Shown: positions 1 to 8,072 of the stretch, piece after piece | Position numbering within the stretch: position 1 is the first letter of the stretch | Layout: each line of letters opens with the position of its first letter | Assembly: GCF_905479755.1 (NCBI RefSeq) | Contig: NZ_CAJQNT010000028.1 | Coordinates: 1 to 64,000, forward strand | Reading direction: 5' to 3' | Origin: an uncultured Schumannella sp. | Lineage (GTDB): Bacteria; Actinomycetota; Actinomycetes; Actinomycetales; Microbacteriaceae | Length of the DNA: 64,000 bases | The notes under the pieces: model-generated | The model's input: only the letters and a program-made list of their open reading frames with translations | Told to the model about the DNA's origin: nothing | Database searches by the model: none | Made by a program: the position numbers and the translations under genes

Positions 1-344
1 CGACTCACGAAATGCAGGAGGATCGCACGGCCTCTCCCGCATCCGCGGGGTCGGCGAACGCCACGTCGGCAGAATCTCCTGCATTTGGTGAAAAACGGCC
101 CGGTGCCGGAGTCGGCGCCGGGGCCGGGGCCGGGGCCGCGAGCGCGGCCGGGGCCGGGAGCACGACCGGGAGCGGCAGCAGAGCCGAGGCGCGCGATGAG
201 GGGGCGGATGCCTCCGAAACCGCGCCACCGACGGCGCCCGAGGAAGCCGATCCGCTGGGATCCGCGCCGCCGTTGATTCCCTCGCCGCCGCCGAGCGACC
301 CGGGTTCGCCGCCGCCGCTGAATGAGCCGGAGGTCCGTCGGTGA
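1..344 (+). CDS. ftsE: FtsE, C-terminal tail only (5' end outside window)
   Basis: The reading frame is open from the first bases of the window and stops at 342-344, overlapping the ftsX start by 4 bases (GTGA). Only about 113 residues are visible. They contain no ATPase motif: the tail is low-complexity Gly/Ala (about residues 32-55) followed by a Pro/Ser/Glu-rich stretch. The FtsE assignment rests on position, because ftsE directly precedes and overlaps ftsX in actinobacteria, and on the ftsX match downstream. FtsE is the cytoplasmic ATPase that, with FtsX, controls cell-wall hydrolases at the septum. A disordered tail this long is unusual, since most FtsE proteins end soon after the nucleotide-binding domain. 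Alternatively this is a small unrelated ORF. Confidence 0.7.
   Translation, partial: THEMQEDRTASPASAGSANATSAESPAFGEKRPGAGVGAGAGAGAASAAGAGSTTGSGSRAEARDEGADASETAPPTAPEEADPLGSAPPLIPSPPPSDPGSPPPLNEPEVRR
120..158. repeat. GGGGCC hexamer repeats inside the ftsE tail
   Basis: Three perfect tandem GGGGCC units lie at 120-137 and a fourth at 150-155. They encode the Gly-Ala part of the tail. The runs of four G could form a quadruplex, but in such GC-rich DNA this is more likely codon-level low complexity. Confidence 0.6.
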
Positions 345-1255
345 ACTTCGGACTGATCATGTCGGAGGTCGGCCAGGGCTTCCGGCGCAACCTCTCGATG
401 GTGGTGTCGGTGATCCTCGTCACCTTCATCTCACTCACCTTTTTCGGCGCCGCGATTTTGCTGCAGATGCAGATCGGCGAGCTGAAGGGCTACTGGTACG
501 ACCGGGCCGAGGTGGCGGTGTATCTGTGCACCGAGATCTCGCCGGTGCCCGGCTGCAACGCGAGCGACGCGAGCCCTGAGCAGGTCGAGGCGGTGCGCGC
601 CGAGCTCGAAGGCTCGACGCTCGCGCCGTACATCGAGCGCGTCGAATTCGAGACCAAGCAGCAGGCCTACGACAACTTCGTCGCGCAGTGGGAGGGCACC
701 GCCTTCGCCGACATCGCCGACCCGGAGTTCTTCGGCGAGACGTTCTACGTCAACATGATCGACCCCGATCAGGCGGAGATCATCGTCGACCAGTTGAGTG
801 GCGCCCCCGGCGTCGAGAACGTCGAGGATCAGCGGGCCGTGCTCGAACCGATCTTCGCGATCATGAACGCGGCCTCCTACACCGCGATCGGAATCGCTGC
901 GCTCATGCTCGTCGCCGCGGTGCTGCTGATTGCGACCACGATCCGGTTGAGCGCCTTCTCGCGTCGGCGCGAGCTCGGCATCATGCGGCTGGTGGGGGCA
1001 TCCAACCGGTTCATCGAGACCCCGTTCGTGCTCGAGGGTGTGCTCGCCGCCGCGATCGGCGCCGCGCTCGCCGGCGGCGCGATCACCGCGATCGTGCACT
1101 TCTTCGTCGGCGGCTACCTTGCCGCCTCGTTCCCGACCACGAACTTCGTGGGAGTCGAGGATGCGTTGCTCGTCGCCCCGATCCTGCTGGCGGTGGGCGG
1201 GCTGCTGGCGGCGCTCTCGGCGAGCTTTGCGATCCGCCGGTACCTCAAGATCTGA
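341..1255 (+). CDS. ftsX: Cell division protein FtsX
   Basis: This 304-residue integral membrane protein is the permease-like partner of FtsE. It transmits ATPase cycling to periplasmic peptidoglycan hydrolases at the division site. A first membrane segment lies at about residues 18-42, followed by an extracytoplasmic domain of about 130 residues with two Cys (in CTEISPVPGC). Three more membrane segments follow at about 180-300, and the protein ends RRYLKI, typical of FtsX. The GTG start at 341 overlaps the upstream stop (GTGA), implying translational coupling. The gene precedes smpB, the usual actinobacterial order. Confidence 0.95.
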   Translation: MNFGLIMSEVGQGFRRNLSMVVSVILVTFISLTFFGAAILLQMQIGELKGYWYDRAEVAVYLCTEISPVPGCNASDASPEQVEAVRAELEGSTLAPYIERVEFETKQQAYDNFVAQWEGTAFADIADPEFFGETFYVNMIDPDQAEIIVDQLSGAPGVENVEDQRAVLEPIFAIMNAASYTAIGIAALMLVAAVLLIATTIRLSAFSRRRELGIMRLVGASNRFIETPFVLEGVLAAAIGAALAGGAITAIVHFFVGGYLAASFPTTNFVGVEDALLVAPILLAVGGLLAALSASFAIRRYLKI

Positions 1256-1346
1256 CGCGCCCAGGTTCTGACCCGCTCAGGTATGCTGAACGGCTGGCCG
1301 GTGCGCGTGCGCCGGCCGACGCCGATCAGCGAGAGGAGTGACGATC

Positions 1347-1826
1347 ATGGCGAAGAAGGAACGTGGAAGCGGGGTCGTCGCGACCAACCGCAAGGCGCGG
1401 CACGACTACCTCATCGAGGACACCTACGAGGCGGGCCTCGTGCTCACCGGCACCGAGGTGAAGTCGCTGCGCGAGGGTCGCGCGAGCCTGGTCGATGGCT
1501 ACGCCTTCATCGAGAAGGGGGAGGCCTGGCTCGACGCCGTGCACATCCCCGAGTACACCGAAGGCACCTGGAACAACCACTCGCCTCGACGCAAGCGCAA
1601 GCTGCTGCTGCACAAGGCGCAGATCGTGAAGATCTCGCACAAGACCAAGGAGGGCGGCTACACGCTCGTCCCCCTGCAGATTTATTTCACCGAGGGGCGC
1701 GCCAAGGTCGAGATCGCGGTCGCGAAGGGCAAGCGCGAGTACGACAAGCGTCAGACCCTCCGCGAGCGCCAGGACAAGCGCGAGGCCGATCGCGCCATCT
1801 CGAGTCGTCGACACCTCGGCGAGTAA
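1347..1826 (+). CDS. smpB: SsrA-binding protein SmpB
   Basis: SmpB (159 aa) binds the tRNA-like domain of tmRNA and delivers it to stalled ribosomes for trans-translation. The N-terminus [20 protein letters not shown], the core [10 protein letters not shown] and the basic tail ([19 protein letters not shown]) are family hallmarks. I chose ATG 1347 because GAGAGGAG ends 8 bases upstream; an in-frame GTG at 1338 lies inside that ribosome-binding site. The partner RNA ssrA is encoded about 1.3 kb downstream. Confidence 0.97.
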   Translation: MAKKERGSGVVATNRKARHDYLIEDTYEAGLVLTGTEVKSLREGRASLVDGYAFIEKGEAWLDAVHIPEYTEGTWNNHSPRRKRKLLLHKAQIVKISHKTKEGGYTLVPLQIYFTEGRAKVEIAVAKGKREYDKRQTLRERQDKREADRAISSRRHLGE

Positions 1827-1877
1827 CGGCCCGCTGCGGGCCGCGGATGCGGGACCCGGCGCCGACGCGCGGACGCG

Positions 1878-2549
1878 TTACGCGCTCGCCACGAACCGTG
1901 CGTCGACCGCGGCGCTCAGTTCGATGTCGCGCGGGGTGAAGGCGAGCTCGCCCCCGGCATCCTTCATGGCACGCATCGAGGCGACCTCGATCATGCTGCT
2001 CTCGGCCCCTCCCGGCTGATCTCCGAGCATCCCGGGATCGGCGAGGGCGATCGGGGTCAGGCCGCTGAGTCCGAGGGCCGCGGCGAAGGCTTGCGCCCGC
2101 TCGACCGCGTCGGTGACGGCGCCGCGGCGCACCTCGACGAGCGCCGCCTTCTCGCGCGCATCCGAGAGCCCCCACGCGATGCCGTCGACGTTGACCCCGT
2201 CGGTGGTGGCGAGGTGTTCCACCCAGCGCGCGAGCGCCTCCGTGTCGACGAACGTGGCGCTCACCTGCAGTTGGGCGTGGAACACGGCGGGCAGTTGCCG
2301 TCCTTGGTCGTTCCACGGGCGCTGCGACCAGACCCGCGCGCGCTCGGCCGACCAGCGCGTGACGGGCCCCTGCGTGGGATCGTGCAGTTCGGCCAACTGG
2401 CTCTCGAGCAATGACGCGACCTCGCTCGCGCGGGCGAATACGTGGTCGCGTTCGCGACCGTCGAAGGCGACCGTCGACGAGACGATCGCGTGCTCGGGGG
2501 TGAATTCCGCGGTGTGCTCGCCGCGGACCGTGATGACGGTCTCGCTCAT
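1878..2549 (-). CDS. SIMPL-domain (DUF541) protein
   Basis: A 223-residue protein with the SIMPL/DUF541 fold. It starts SETVITVRGEHTAEFTPEHA, has the repeated structure of the family (VNVDGIAWGLSDAREKAALVE in the middle) and ends ELSAAVDARFVASA. Family members are small periplasmic or cytoplasmic proteins with poorly defined roles. No signal peptide is visible, so a cytoplasmic location is inferred. It lies tail-to-tail with smpB and diverges from ridA, 57 bases away. Start ATG 2549 has no strong ribosome-binding site. Confidence 0.85.
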   Translation of the reverse strand: MSETVITVRGEHTAEFTPEHAIVSSTVAFDGRERDHVFARASEVASLLESQLAELHDPTQGPVTRWSAERARVWSQRPWNDQGRQLPAVFHAQLQVSATFVDTEALARWVEHLATTDGVNVDGIAWGLSDAREKAALVEVRRGAVTDAVERAQAFAAALGLSGLTPIALADPGMLGDQPGGAESSMIEVASMRAMKDAGGELAFTPRDIELSAAVDARFVASA

Positions 2550-2606
2550 GGCGCCATCATCGCACTGGTGACCGATATTCTGGCCTGCCCGTCACCAAGG
2601 AGCACC

Positions 2607-2996
2607 ATGTCGACTTCGCGTCAGCTGTTCTCGTCCGGCTCGGTCTGGGAGCCCGTCGTCGGGTATTCGCGCGCGGTGCGCGTCGGCGCACAGGTGTTCA
2701 TCGCGGGGACGACGGCGAGTTCGCCCGACGGCGCGGTGGGGGAGACGGCCGCCGAGCAGACGCGTGAAATCCTGACCCGACTCGTCGCCGTGCTCGAGCA
2801 GGCCGGTGCGCGACTCGACCACGTGGTGCGCAGCCGCATCTACCTGACCTCGATGGCCGACTTCGACGCCGTCGGTCGCGTGCACGGCGAGTTCTTCGGT
2901 GACATCCGGCCCGCGGCGACCGCGGTCGAGGTCGGGGCGCTCGCCGCGCCCGACCTGCTGGTCGAGATTGAGCTGGATGCGGTCATCCACGACTGA
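2607..2996 (+). CDS. RidA family enamine/imine deaminase-like protein
   Basis: 129 residues of the RidA (YjgF/YER057c/UK114) family, trimeric cytoplasmic proteins that hydrolyse reactive enamines and imines arising from PLP enzymes. Visible hallmarks are GAQVFIAGTTA, the helix AAEQTREILTRLVAVLEQAGA, VVRSRIYLT, and RPAATAVEVGALAAPDLLVEIELDA with the conserved Arg and Glu. ATG 2607 is preferred over longer in-frame extensions because AAGGAG lies at 2597-2602 and a -10-like TATTCT at 2576-2581 would give a leader of about 20 bases. Confidence 0.92.
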   Translation: MSTSRQLFSSGSVWEPVVGYSRAVRVGAQVFIAGTTASSPDGAVGETAAEQTREILTRLVAVLEQAGARLDHVVRSRIYLTSMADFDAVGRVHGEFFGDIRPAATAVEVGALAAPDLLVEIELDAVIHD

Positions 2997-3003
2997 GCGT
3001 TCG

Positions 3004-3023
3004 CCGGCGGTTCCGCGCGCCGG
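3004..3023 (+). terminator. Weak hairpin after ridA
   Basis: A 6-bp stem (CCGGCG at 3004-3009, CGCCGG at 3018-3023) lies 8 bases after the ridA stop. There is no U-tract, so termination is only a possibility. Confidence 0.3.
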
Positions 3024-3140
3024 GGCATAGCCGGGAGCTCCGTGGTGTTGTATTCTGGTGTGCTGCGTCGGATTCCGATGCGGTTTGGCAACTCCACAGC
3101 GCGCGACAACGACCCGCCCTCGATCTCGAGGGCGCAGTAT

Positions 3141-3512
3141 GGGGATGATCGGTTTCGACATCGTCTGTGAAGCTGCGAGAAGCGGGCCGAGGATGCGGGG
3201 TTATCTCGTTAACGCCCTCCGCAAACCATAGGTGCCGATTCCAAGCGCACCGACTTCGCTCTCGCCGCCTAAGGCAGAGTAAGGAAGTCCGTCAGACCGG
3301 GTTCGCCTTCGCCCCGGACCCTGGCGTCATCTAGAGGGCTTGCTGCGTGATTGCGTTTCAGGGTCACGCGGGACTTGCACTGGAACTGGGCTCGTCGACC
3401 TAGGTGTCTGTGACAAAGGTCGGAGCCGAGTAGAACGTCTCCACAGACTGCGCCCGGAGAAGGCGCAGGTCCTCAGCGATGGACGGGGGTTCAATTCCCC
3501 CCATCTCCACCA
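3141..3512 (+). ncRNA. ssrA: Transfer-messenger RNA (tmRNA, SsrA)
   Basis: The tRNA-like ends are clear. The 5' GGGGATG (3141-3147) pairs with 3' CATCTCC (3501-3507, one G-U pair), followed by discriminator A and encoded CCA. The T-arm GGGGGTTCAATTCCCCC precedes the acceptor strand. The internal message runs from 3234 to a TAA at 3270-3272 and encodes the tag ADSKRTDFALAA, with the ALAA end recognised by ClpXP-type proteases. The RNA rescues stalled ribosomes together with SmpB. The resume codon GCC at 3234 is inferred from the tag reading frame. Confidence 0.96.
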
Positions 3513-3736
3513 GCAACATCGGTGCTCGTCATCGATGTCGTGTCGTTGTCGCGCGTCGTGGGATTGTTGCCCGTCTCGAGCTCGCCGCCGCGCGAACTCC
3601 CAGCGCGCCCGAGGGTCGGAGGCGTACGCTCGCCCTCACGCGAGGGATCCACCCCGAGTCTCGCGCCGTGACTCAGCCACCCGCCGTCTCGCCGTCGCCT
3701 CCCGCGCCGTTTCCGAAGAGACAAGGAAGTGGACGC

Positions 3737-4108
3737 ATGCTGAAGCAAATACACACGGTCCTGCCCGCGAAAGACCTGACGCGGGCGCGGACGTTCTACC
3801 ACGACAAGCTCGGTCTCGATCCTGCCGAAGAGCATGAGGGAATGCTCAGCTACTCGGCGGGCGGGTCGAGCTTCGACATCTATGAAACCGAGAACGCCGG
3901 GTCGGCCAAGAACACGCAGATGTGCTGGGTCACCGACGATCTCGCCACGGATGTCCGCGAACTCCGCGACCATGGCGTCGTGTTCGAGGAGTACGACGTC
4001 CCCGGAATGATGACGAAGGACGGCATCGCGACCATGGACGACGGGTCGATGACGGCCTGGTTCCGCGACAGCGAAGGCAACTTCATCTGCCTCACGCAGT
4101 ACGCCTAG
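3737..4108 (+). CDS. VOC-superfamily (glyoxalase-like) protein
   Basis: A single-module 123-residue VOC protein starting MLKQIHTVLPAKDLTRARTF. The beta-alpha-beta-beta-beta repeats, the phrase FYHDKLGLDP and the end FRDSEGNFICLTQ are typical of glyoxalase/dioxygenase-like proteins. Candidate metal ligands are His6 and the Glu near the C-terminus; the substrate cannot be told. AAGGAAG at 3723-3729 sets the ATG at 3737. Its stop shares the CTAG at 4105-4108 with the stop of the convergent amidohydrolase gene. Confidence 0.85.
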   Translation: MLKQIHTVLPAKDLTRARTFYHDKLGLDPAEEHEGMLSYSAGGSSFDIYETENAGSAKNTQMCWVTDDLATDVRELRDHGVVFEEYDVPGMMTKDGIATMDDGSMTAWFRDSEGNFICLTQYA

Positions 4109-5472
4109 GCAGGCCAGCCGTTCTCCGCCGCGAGCCGGGGGAGCGCCTCATGAACCTTGGCGCTCGCCTCGGCCGCGAGCGGGTTGGTGGAGACCCCCTC
4201 GGCGCTCGCGAGCCTGCCGCCGGTGTAGACGGCCTTCAGGTTGCGGGTCGTCATCGACAGCACATAGTTGTCGATCGGATGCCAGAGCGGCCCGATGTCG
4301 GGGGAGCGCGGGTCGACAACGAGGAAGTCCGCGAACTTGCCGGGCTCCAGTGATCCGACGCGGTCGGCGATGCCGAGCACCTCGGCCGAGCCGCGGGTGT
4401 GCAGGCGCAGCATCTCGGCGGGCATCATGCTGCGCGGGTCTCCGGTGGCCGCGCGCTGCTGGAAGATGCCGATCCGCATGTTCTGCCATGGGTCGCTGAC
4501 ATCGGTGCAGGCCTGGTCATCGAGACCGACGCCGATCGTCATGCCGCGTTCGCGCATCCGCTGAAGGTCCGCGATCCCGCTCGCCAAGCGCCCGTTGGAG
4601 GCCGGCTGCCAGCTCATGCCGGAGCCCGCGGCCGCCGCGCGATCGATGATCTCGGGGGTGGTCTGAATGAAGTGGCCGAAGATCAGGTCGGGCCCCAGCG
4701 CGCCGGCCTCGGCGTACCACTCGAACTTGGAGCGCTGCAGCTCCACCTCGGCGCGGGTCTCGAGGAAGTGCGCCTGGTTGATGAGGCCGAAGCGCCGCAT
4801 CGCCTCCAGCTCGAGCTCGGCCGCGTCGCGACGCGGCGACCACTGGACGGCGCCGAAGACCGCACTGCCCAGCCGCAGCGCCGGGTCGAGGGTGTCGTCG
4901 TGGGCGACGGCCTCGGCGAGCCGCCCGAAGATCTCGTCATCGGAGCCGACCGTCACGTCCATGCCGACGGCGTTGACGAAGCGGATGCCCGCATCCGCCT
5001 TGGCATCGGACTGGCGCGTCAGGTACTCGACCGGTCGCAGCTCGCCCGCGCCGCTACGCGCCCCCTCGATCATCGGCTCCCACGGCAGACGCGGGTCGCA
5101 GAAGTCGAACGCGGTCGTGACGCCGTTGCTGAGGAAGTCGAGCGAGCCATGCAGGGTGCACCAGTACATGAGCTCGGGCGGCATGTGGCTGAAGAAGCCG
5201 AGCATCGAATCGCACCAGCCGTAGAGGGTCTGGTCGACGCCGAGGCCGCGGGTGGGGCCGGTGAACAGGTGCGAGTGCGCCGAGACGAAGCCGGGGGCGA
5301 CGAACGCGCCGGCGACGTCGAGTACCTCGGTGCCGGGGGCGACGGCGGGCGGGGTGCCGGTGCCGATCGAGGCGATGCGCCCGTCGTCGCCGACGAGCAT
5401 CCAGGCGTCATCGAGAAGATCGGGGCCCGAGGCGGCAATGGGAATGAGGCGAGCGCGAGTGACAAGAAGCAC
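4105..5472 (-). CDS. Metal-dependent amidohydrolase (cytosine deaminase/TRZ-ATZ type)
   Basis: 455 residues of the amidohydrolase superfamily. Metal ligands are visible in order: HxH in FVSAHSHLF (His66, His68), His in NQAHFLET, His in IFGHFIQ, and Asp in VGLDDQACTDVSD. The C-terminal LEPGKFADFLVVD is the usual beta-sandwich return. The family hydrolyses C-N bonds of purines, pyrimidines, triazines or related amidines. The residues suggest a deaminase/guanine- or 8-oxoguanine-deaminase-like enzyme, but the substrate is not determined. GTG 5472 was chosen because the family N-terminus begins there and a -10-like AATACT sits exactly 6 bases upstream (leaderless start). Its stop overlaps the VOC gene stop. 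Confidence 0.88.
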   Translation of the reverse strand: MLLVTRARLIPIAASGPDLLDDAWMLVGDDGRIASIGTGTPPAVAPGTEVLDVAGAFVAPGFVSAHSHLFTGPTRGLGVDQTLYGWCDSMLGFFSHMPPELMYWCTLHGSLDFLSNGVTTAFDFCDPRLPWEPMIEGARSGAGELRPVEYLTRQSDAKADAGIRFVNAVGMDVTVGSDDEIFGRLAEAVAHDDTLDPALRLGSAVFGAVQWSPRRDAAELELEAMRRFGLINQAHFLETRAEVELQRSKFEWYAEAGALGPDLIFGHFIQTTPEIIDRAAAAGSGMSWQPASNGRLASGIADLQRMRERGMTIGVGLDDQACTDVSDPWQNMRIGIFQQRAATGDPRSMMPAEMLRLHTRGSAEVLGIADRVGSLEPGKFADFLVVDPRSPDIGPLWHPIDNYVLSMTTRNLKAVYTGGRLASAEGVSTNPLAAEASAKVHEALPRLAAENGWPA

Positions 5473-5478
5473 CGCCCC

Positions 5479-5484
5479 AGTATT
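5479..5484 (-). promoter_or_regulatory. -10 hexamer, leaderless start of amidohydrolase gene
   Basis: AATACT on the minus strand followed by six bases and then GTG 5472, the spacing at which transcription starts on the start codon. A CCCCAGTATT sequence overlapping it resembles half of the palindrome at 5541-5554. Confidence 0.5.
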
Positions 5485-5540
5485 CCCGCGTGCGGGGTCG
5501 CGGGCATTGCCGGTGCGTTTCCGCCAGATTGCGCGCCGCC

Positions 5541-5554
5541 CCCCAGTACTGGGG
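5541..5554. promoter_or_regulatory. 14-bp perfect palindrome between divergent genes
   Basis: CCCCAGTACTGGGG is a perfect inverted repeat. It lies 69 bases before the amidohydrolase start and 94 bases before the PIG-L fusion start. A half-like copy (CCCCAGTATT) lies at 5475-5484 over the amidohydrolase -10. It is a plausible operator for a regulator of both genes; no regulator is identified nearby. Confidence 0.45.
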
Positions 5555-5647
5555 AGCGCGACTCGCGAACCCGGGGCCCTACATTGTGGGAAACCACCGA
5601 CGGTGCTGGTTGCCCACCCCTGCTCCATCCGTCCATGGAGGTTTGTT

Positions 5648-6700
5648 GTGCCCGAGTCCTACCGCGTCGTCATCGCACTCTCCGACCCGTCCGCCGCGCA
5701 CGCGCGCGCCCGGTCGCTTCAGGTCGAGCTCTCCGCCACCGTCACGCTGTCCTCGGCGTCCGCCCTGATTTCGACCGCCGCGTCGGCACGCGCCGAAGTG
5801 GTCGTCGTCGACGCGCTCACGCTCGAATCCGCGGTCGGACTGCGCGCGGCGTCGCCCTCCGTTCGCGTCGCCGTGCTCTCCCCGGAGCCGACGCTCTCTG
5901 AGGCGCTTCGCGCGATGCGCTTCGGCGCCCACGACCTGTTGGATGCGCGCATCACGTTCTCCGAATTCGCCGCGCACCTGCGCCGACTCGCCGAAGACCA
6001 CCGCGCGGATGCGGCGCGTGCCCGCGCGGCGCAACGCGTTCTCGCGATCGGCGCGCACCCCGATGACGTCGAGGCGGGTGTCGGGGGAATTCTCGCCGCG
6101 CACCGTGCGGCGGGAGACTCCGTGACGATCCTCACCCTGTCGAAGGGGCGTCGCGAGGGCGGCGTCGAGTTGGCGTGGACGGAGGCGTCATCCTCCGCTG
6201 CGGTCATCGGTGCCGAGCTCCTGTTCGAAGACCGCGAAATGAACTTCAGCGCCCTGCTCGCTGCGATCACGCCGCATGTGGCGGCTCGGAATCCGACGAT
6301 CGTGTACACCCACAGCAAGCAGGACCGCCGCCAGGATCACCGCCTCGTTCACGAGGCCGCTGTCGCGGCGAGTGAAGAGATCGCGACGGTCGCGTGCTTC
6401 CAGGGCACGACCGGAACCACGTCATTCAAACCCACACGGTTCGTGCCGGTGGATGCCGTGATGGAGCGCAAACTGGAGATGCTCTCGCACTTCGCGTCCC
6501 GCGGCGCGCGGCCCACGTACCTCGCACCGGACTTCGTGCTCGCGAGCGCACGCTATTGGTCGCAGTTCGGCCACGGGGAGCACTGCGAGCCGCTGGAGAT
6601 CATCCGCGAGTCGGTGACGAGCCCCGTCGCCCCGGTGGCGAGCTCCACGAGCGAGTCTCAGCACACCGGCGAGCTCGCCACCACCCCCGGCCTCGCCTAA
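5648..6700 (+). CDS. Receiver-like domain fused to PIG-L deacetylase
   Basis: 350 residues in two parts. Residues 1 to about 115 have the alternating beta/alpha pattern of a response-regulator receiver, with the acceptor-type Asp55 in VVVVDALTL. The acidic pair is reduced to a single Asp13 and the conserved Lys of strand 5 is absent (DARITFSEF), so it is probably degenerate. Residues 130-330 are a PIG-L (LmbE-like) zinc deacetylase with AHPDD at 136-140 and HSKQDRRQDHRLVH supplying the third metal ligand. Such enzymes remove N-acetyl groups from GlcNAc-type sugars. GGAGG at 5637-5641 sets GTG 5648. It converges with a GT4 glycosyltransferase gene. Confidence 0.88.
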   Translation: MPESYRVVIALSDPSAAHARARSLQVELSATVTLSSASALISTAASARAEVVVVDALTLESAVGLRAASPSVRVAVLSPEPTLSEALRAMRFGAHDLLDARITFSEFAAHLRRLAEDHRADAARARAAQRVLAIGAHPDDVEAGVGGILAAHRAAGDSVTILTLSKGRREGGVELAWTEASSSAAVIGAELLFEDREMNFSALLAAITPHVAARNPTIVYTHSKQDRRQDHRLVHEAAVAASEEIATVACFQGTTGTTSFKPTRFVPVDAVMERKLEMLSHFASRGARPTYLAPDFVLASARYWSQFGHGEHCEPLEIIRESVTSPVAPVASSTSESQHTGELATTPGLA

Positions 6701-6725
6701 CCGCCCCGCGCCGCCGGCGGGCGGG

Positions 6726-8000
6726 TCAGGCGGGGACGGGATGGGGGGTGAAGAGGTTGTCGAACACGGCGGTGCGGTCGAACTGGAGCGCGTAGGCGCG
6801 CGCGGCCGCGGCGTTGGCGGCGAGCTCGTCGGGGCCGAGGGCGAGCGCGGCGCCGAGCGCGGCGGCGATCGCGCCCGGGTCCTCAACGGGCACGATCATG
6901 GCGTGATCGCCGACCGCTTCGCCGATGCCGCCGGCGAGGGTCGTGATCACGGGTCCGCCGCCCGCGAGCATCTTCTCGGCGAGCGCGATCCCGAAGGTCT
7001 CCACGAAGTCGGGGCTCGGCTTGCTTGGCAGCGCATAGACGGCGCACGCCTCCATCAGGTGCGGCTTCTCCGCGTCGCCGACATCGTCCAGGAACCGGAT
7101 GCGGTCGGCGAGCGGCGAGGCCGCGGCCAGCCCGTGCAGGCGCTCGGCGTCCGGCCCGCGGCCGGCGATGATCAACTCGATGTCGTCGTCGAGGCCCGCG
7201 CGCTCGAAGCCCTCGATCAGGTCGTCGACGCCCTTGGCCGCCTGCAACCGCGAGAGGAAGAGCACGTAGCGGTTGCGGCGCAGCCCGCGACGGCCGAGCA
7301 CCGCGTCGGTCTCCGCCGGGTCGAGGTCGAGGTAGGCGGAGGCGTCGATCGCCGGGTAGGAGATGGTGATGCGCTCGCGGCACTGCTCGGCGAAGCGCGT
7401 GCCGTGGCGCACATCGAGCTCGGCGGCCGCCTCGACGATCATCTCGCGCGTGTACTCCGAGACGGCGACGCAGCGATCTTGGCTGAGGTAGGCGCTGAAG
7501 ATCTGTGCGGCGGCCCCGTAGGCATCCTGGTCGAGGCTCGAGCGCACCACGTTGGTGATGTCGCTGCCGACCGCCTCGGCGATCGTGGTCACGTCGACGG
7601 GAAGCCCGGTCGCCTCGGCGATGCGCACCGCATCCGAGACGGCGAGCGTGTGGGGGCTGAGGTACAGCGAGAGGGCGGTGGTCGGCACGCCGTCGGTGAA
7701 CAGTTCGACGAGGCGCCCGGTGATGCCGGCGAGGTAGCGGCCGTCCGGCACCTTGTAGTCGCCCACCGGGTCGGGGCGTTCGACGTGGATGCCGGGGCTG
7801 TAGGGCAGGACGCTGTCGAGCGGCTTCAACGGCAGCCCGCTCGTCTCGAGCCGGTCCAGCGGCCAGGTGACGATGCGCACCTCATCGAAACCGCGCGTGA
7901 GGGCGGCCTCGGCGAGATTGCGCCCTTCGACGGAGTGACCGCAGATGACCGGGTCGGCCCGGTTGACGATGACGAGGCGGTTGCGAGGTTTCGTATCCAT
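6726..8000 (-). CDS. GT4-family glycosyltransferase
   Basis: A 424-residue cytoplasmic glycosyltransferase of GT-B fold. The donor-site motifs are visible: VLFLSRLQAAKGVDDLIEGF, IIAGRGPD, and the E-x7-E region FVETFGIALAEKML. It therefore transfers a sugar from a nucleotide donor; neither donor nor acceptor can be read. The N-terminus MDTKPRNRLVIVNRADPVI lacks the features of the mycothiol enzyme MshA. It follows a GH92 gene after 72 bases on the same strand, so the two probably share a transcript. The neighbouring PIG-L gene converges on it. Confidence 0.88.
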   Translation of the reverse strand: MDTKPRNRLVIVNRADPVICGHSVEGRNLAEAALTRGFDEVRIVTWPLDRLETSGLPLKPLDSVLPYSPGIHVERPDPVGDYKVPDGRYLAGITGRLVELFTDGVPTTALSLYLSPHTLAVSDAVRIAEATGLPVDVTTIAEAVGSDITNVVRSSLDQDAYGAAAQIFSAYLSQDRCVAVSEYTREMIVEAAAELDVRHGTRFAEQCRERITISYPAIDASAYLDLDPAETDAVLGRRGLRRNRYVLFLSRLQAAKGVDDLIEGFERAGLDDDIELIIAGRGPDAERLHGLAAASPLADRIRFLDDVGDAEKPHLMEACAVYALPSKPSPDFVETFGIALAEKMLAGGGPVITTLAGGIGEAVGDHAMIVPVEDPGAIAAALGAALALGPDELAANAAAARAYALQFDRTAVFDNLFTPHPVPA

Positions 8001-8072
8001 GAGCGGTTCCTTTGTGCGAGACGGTGCGTATGAGCCGGGTGCGTGTGGGTCGGAGCGGGCGCGTCGTTCGGG

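Noticed and set aside
120-158. Functional G-quadruplex from GGGGCC repeats
   Set aside because: The repeat is in frame and encodes a low-complexity Gly/Ala tail; composition alone explains it.
5648-8000. Mycothiol pathway pair MshA/MshB
   Set aside because: The GT4 protein lacks the MshA N-terminus and the PIG-L protein carries a receiver-like domain; neither matches the mycothiol enzymes.
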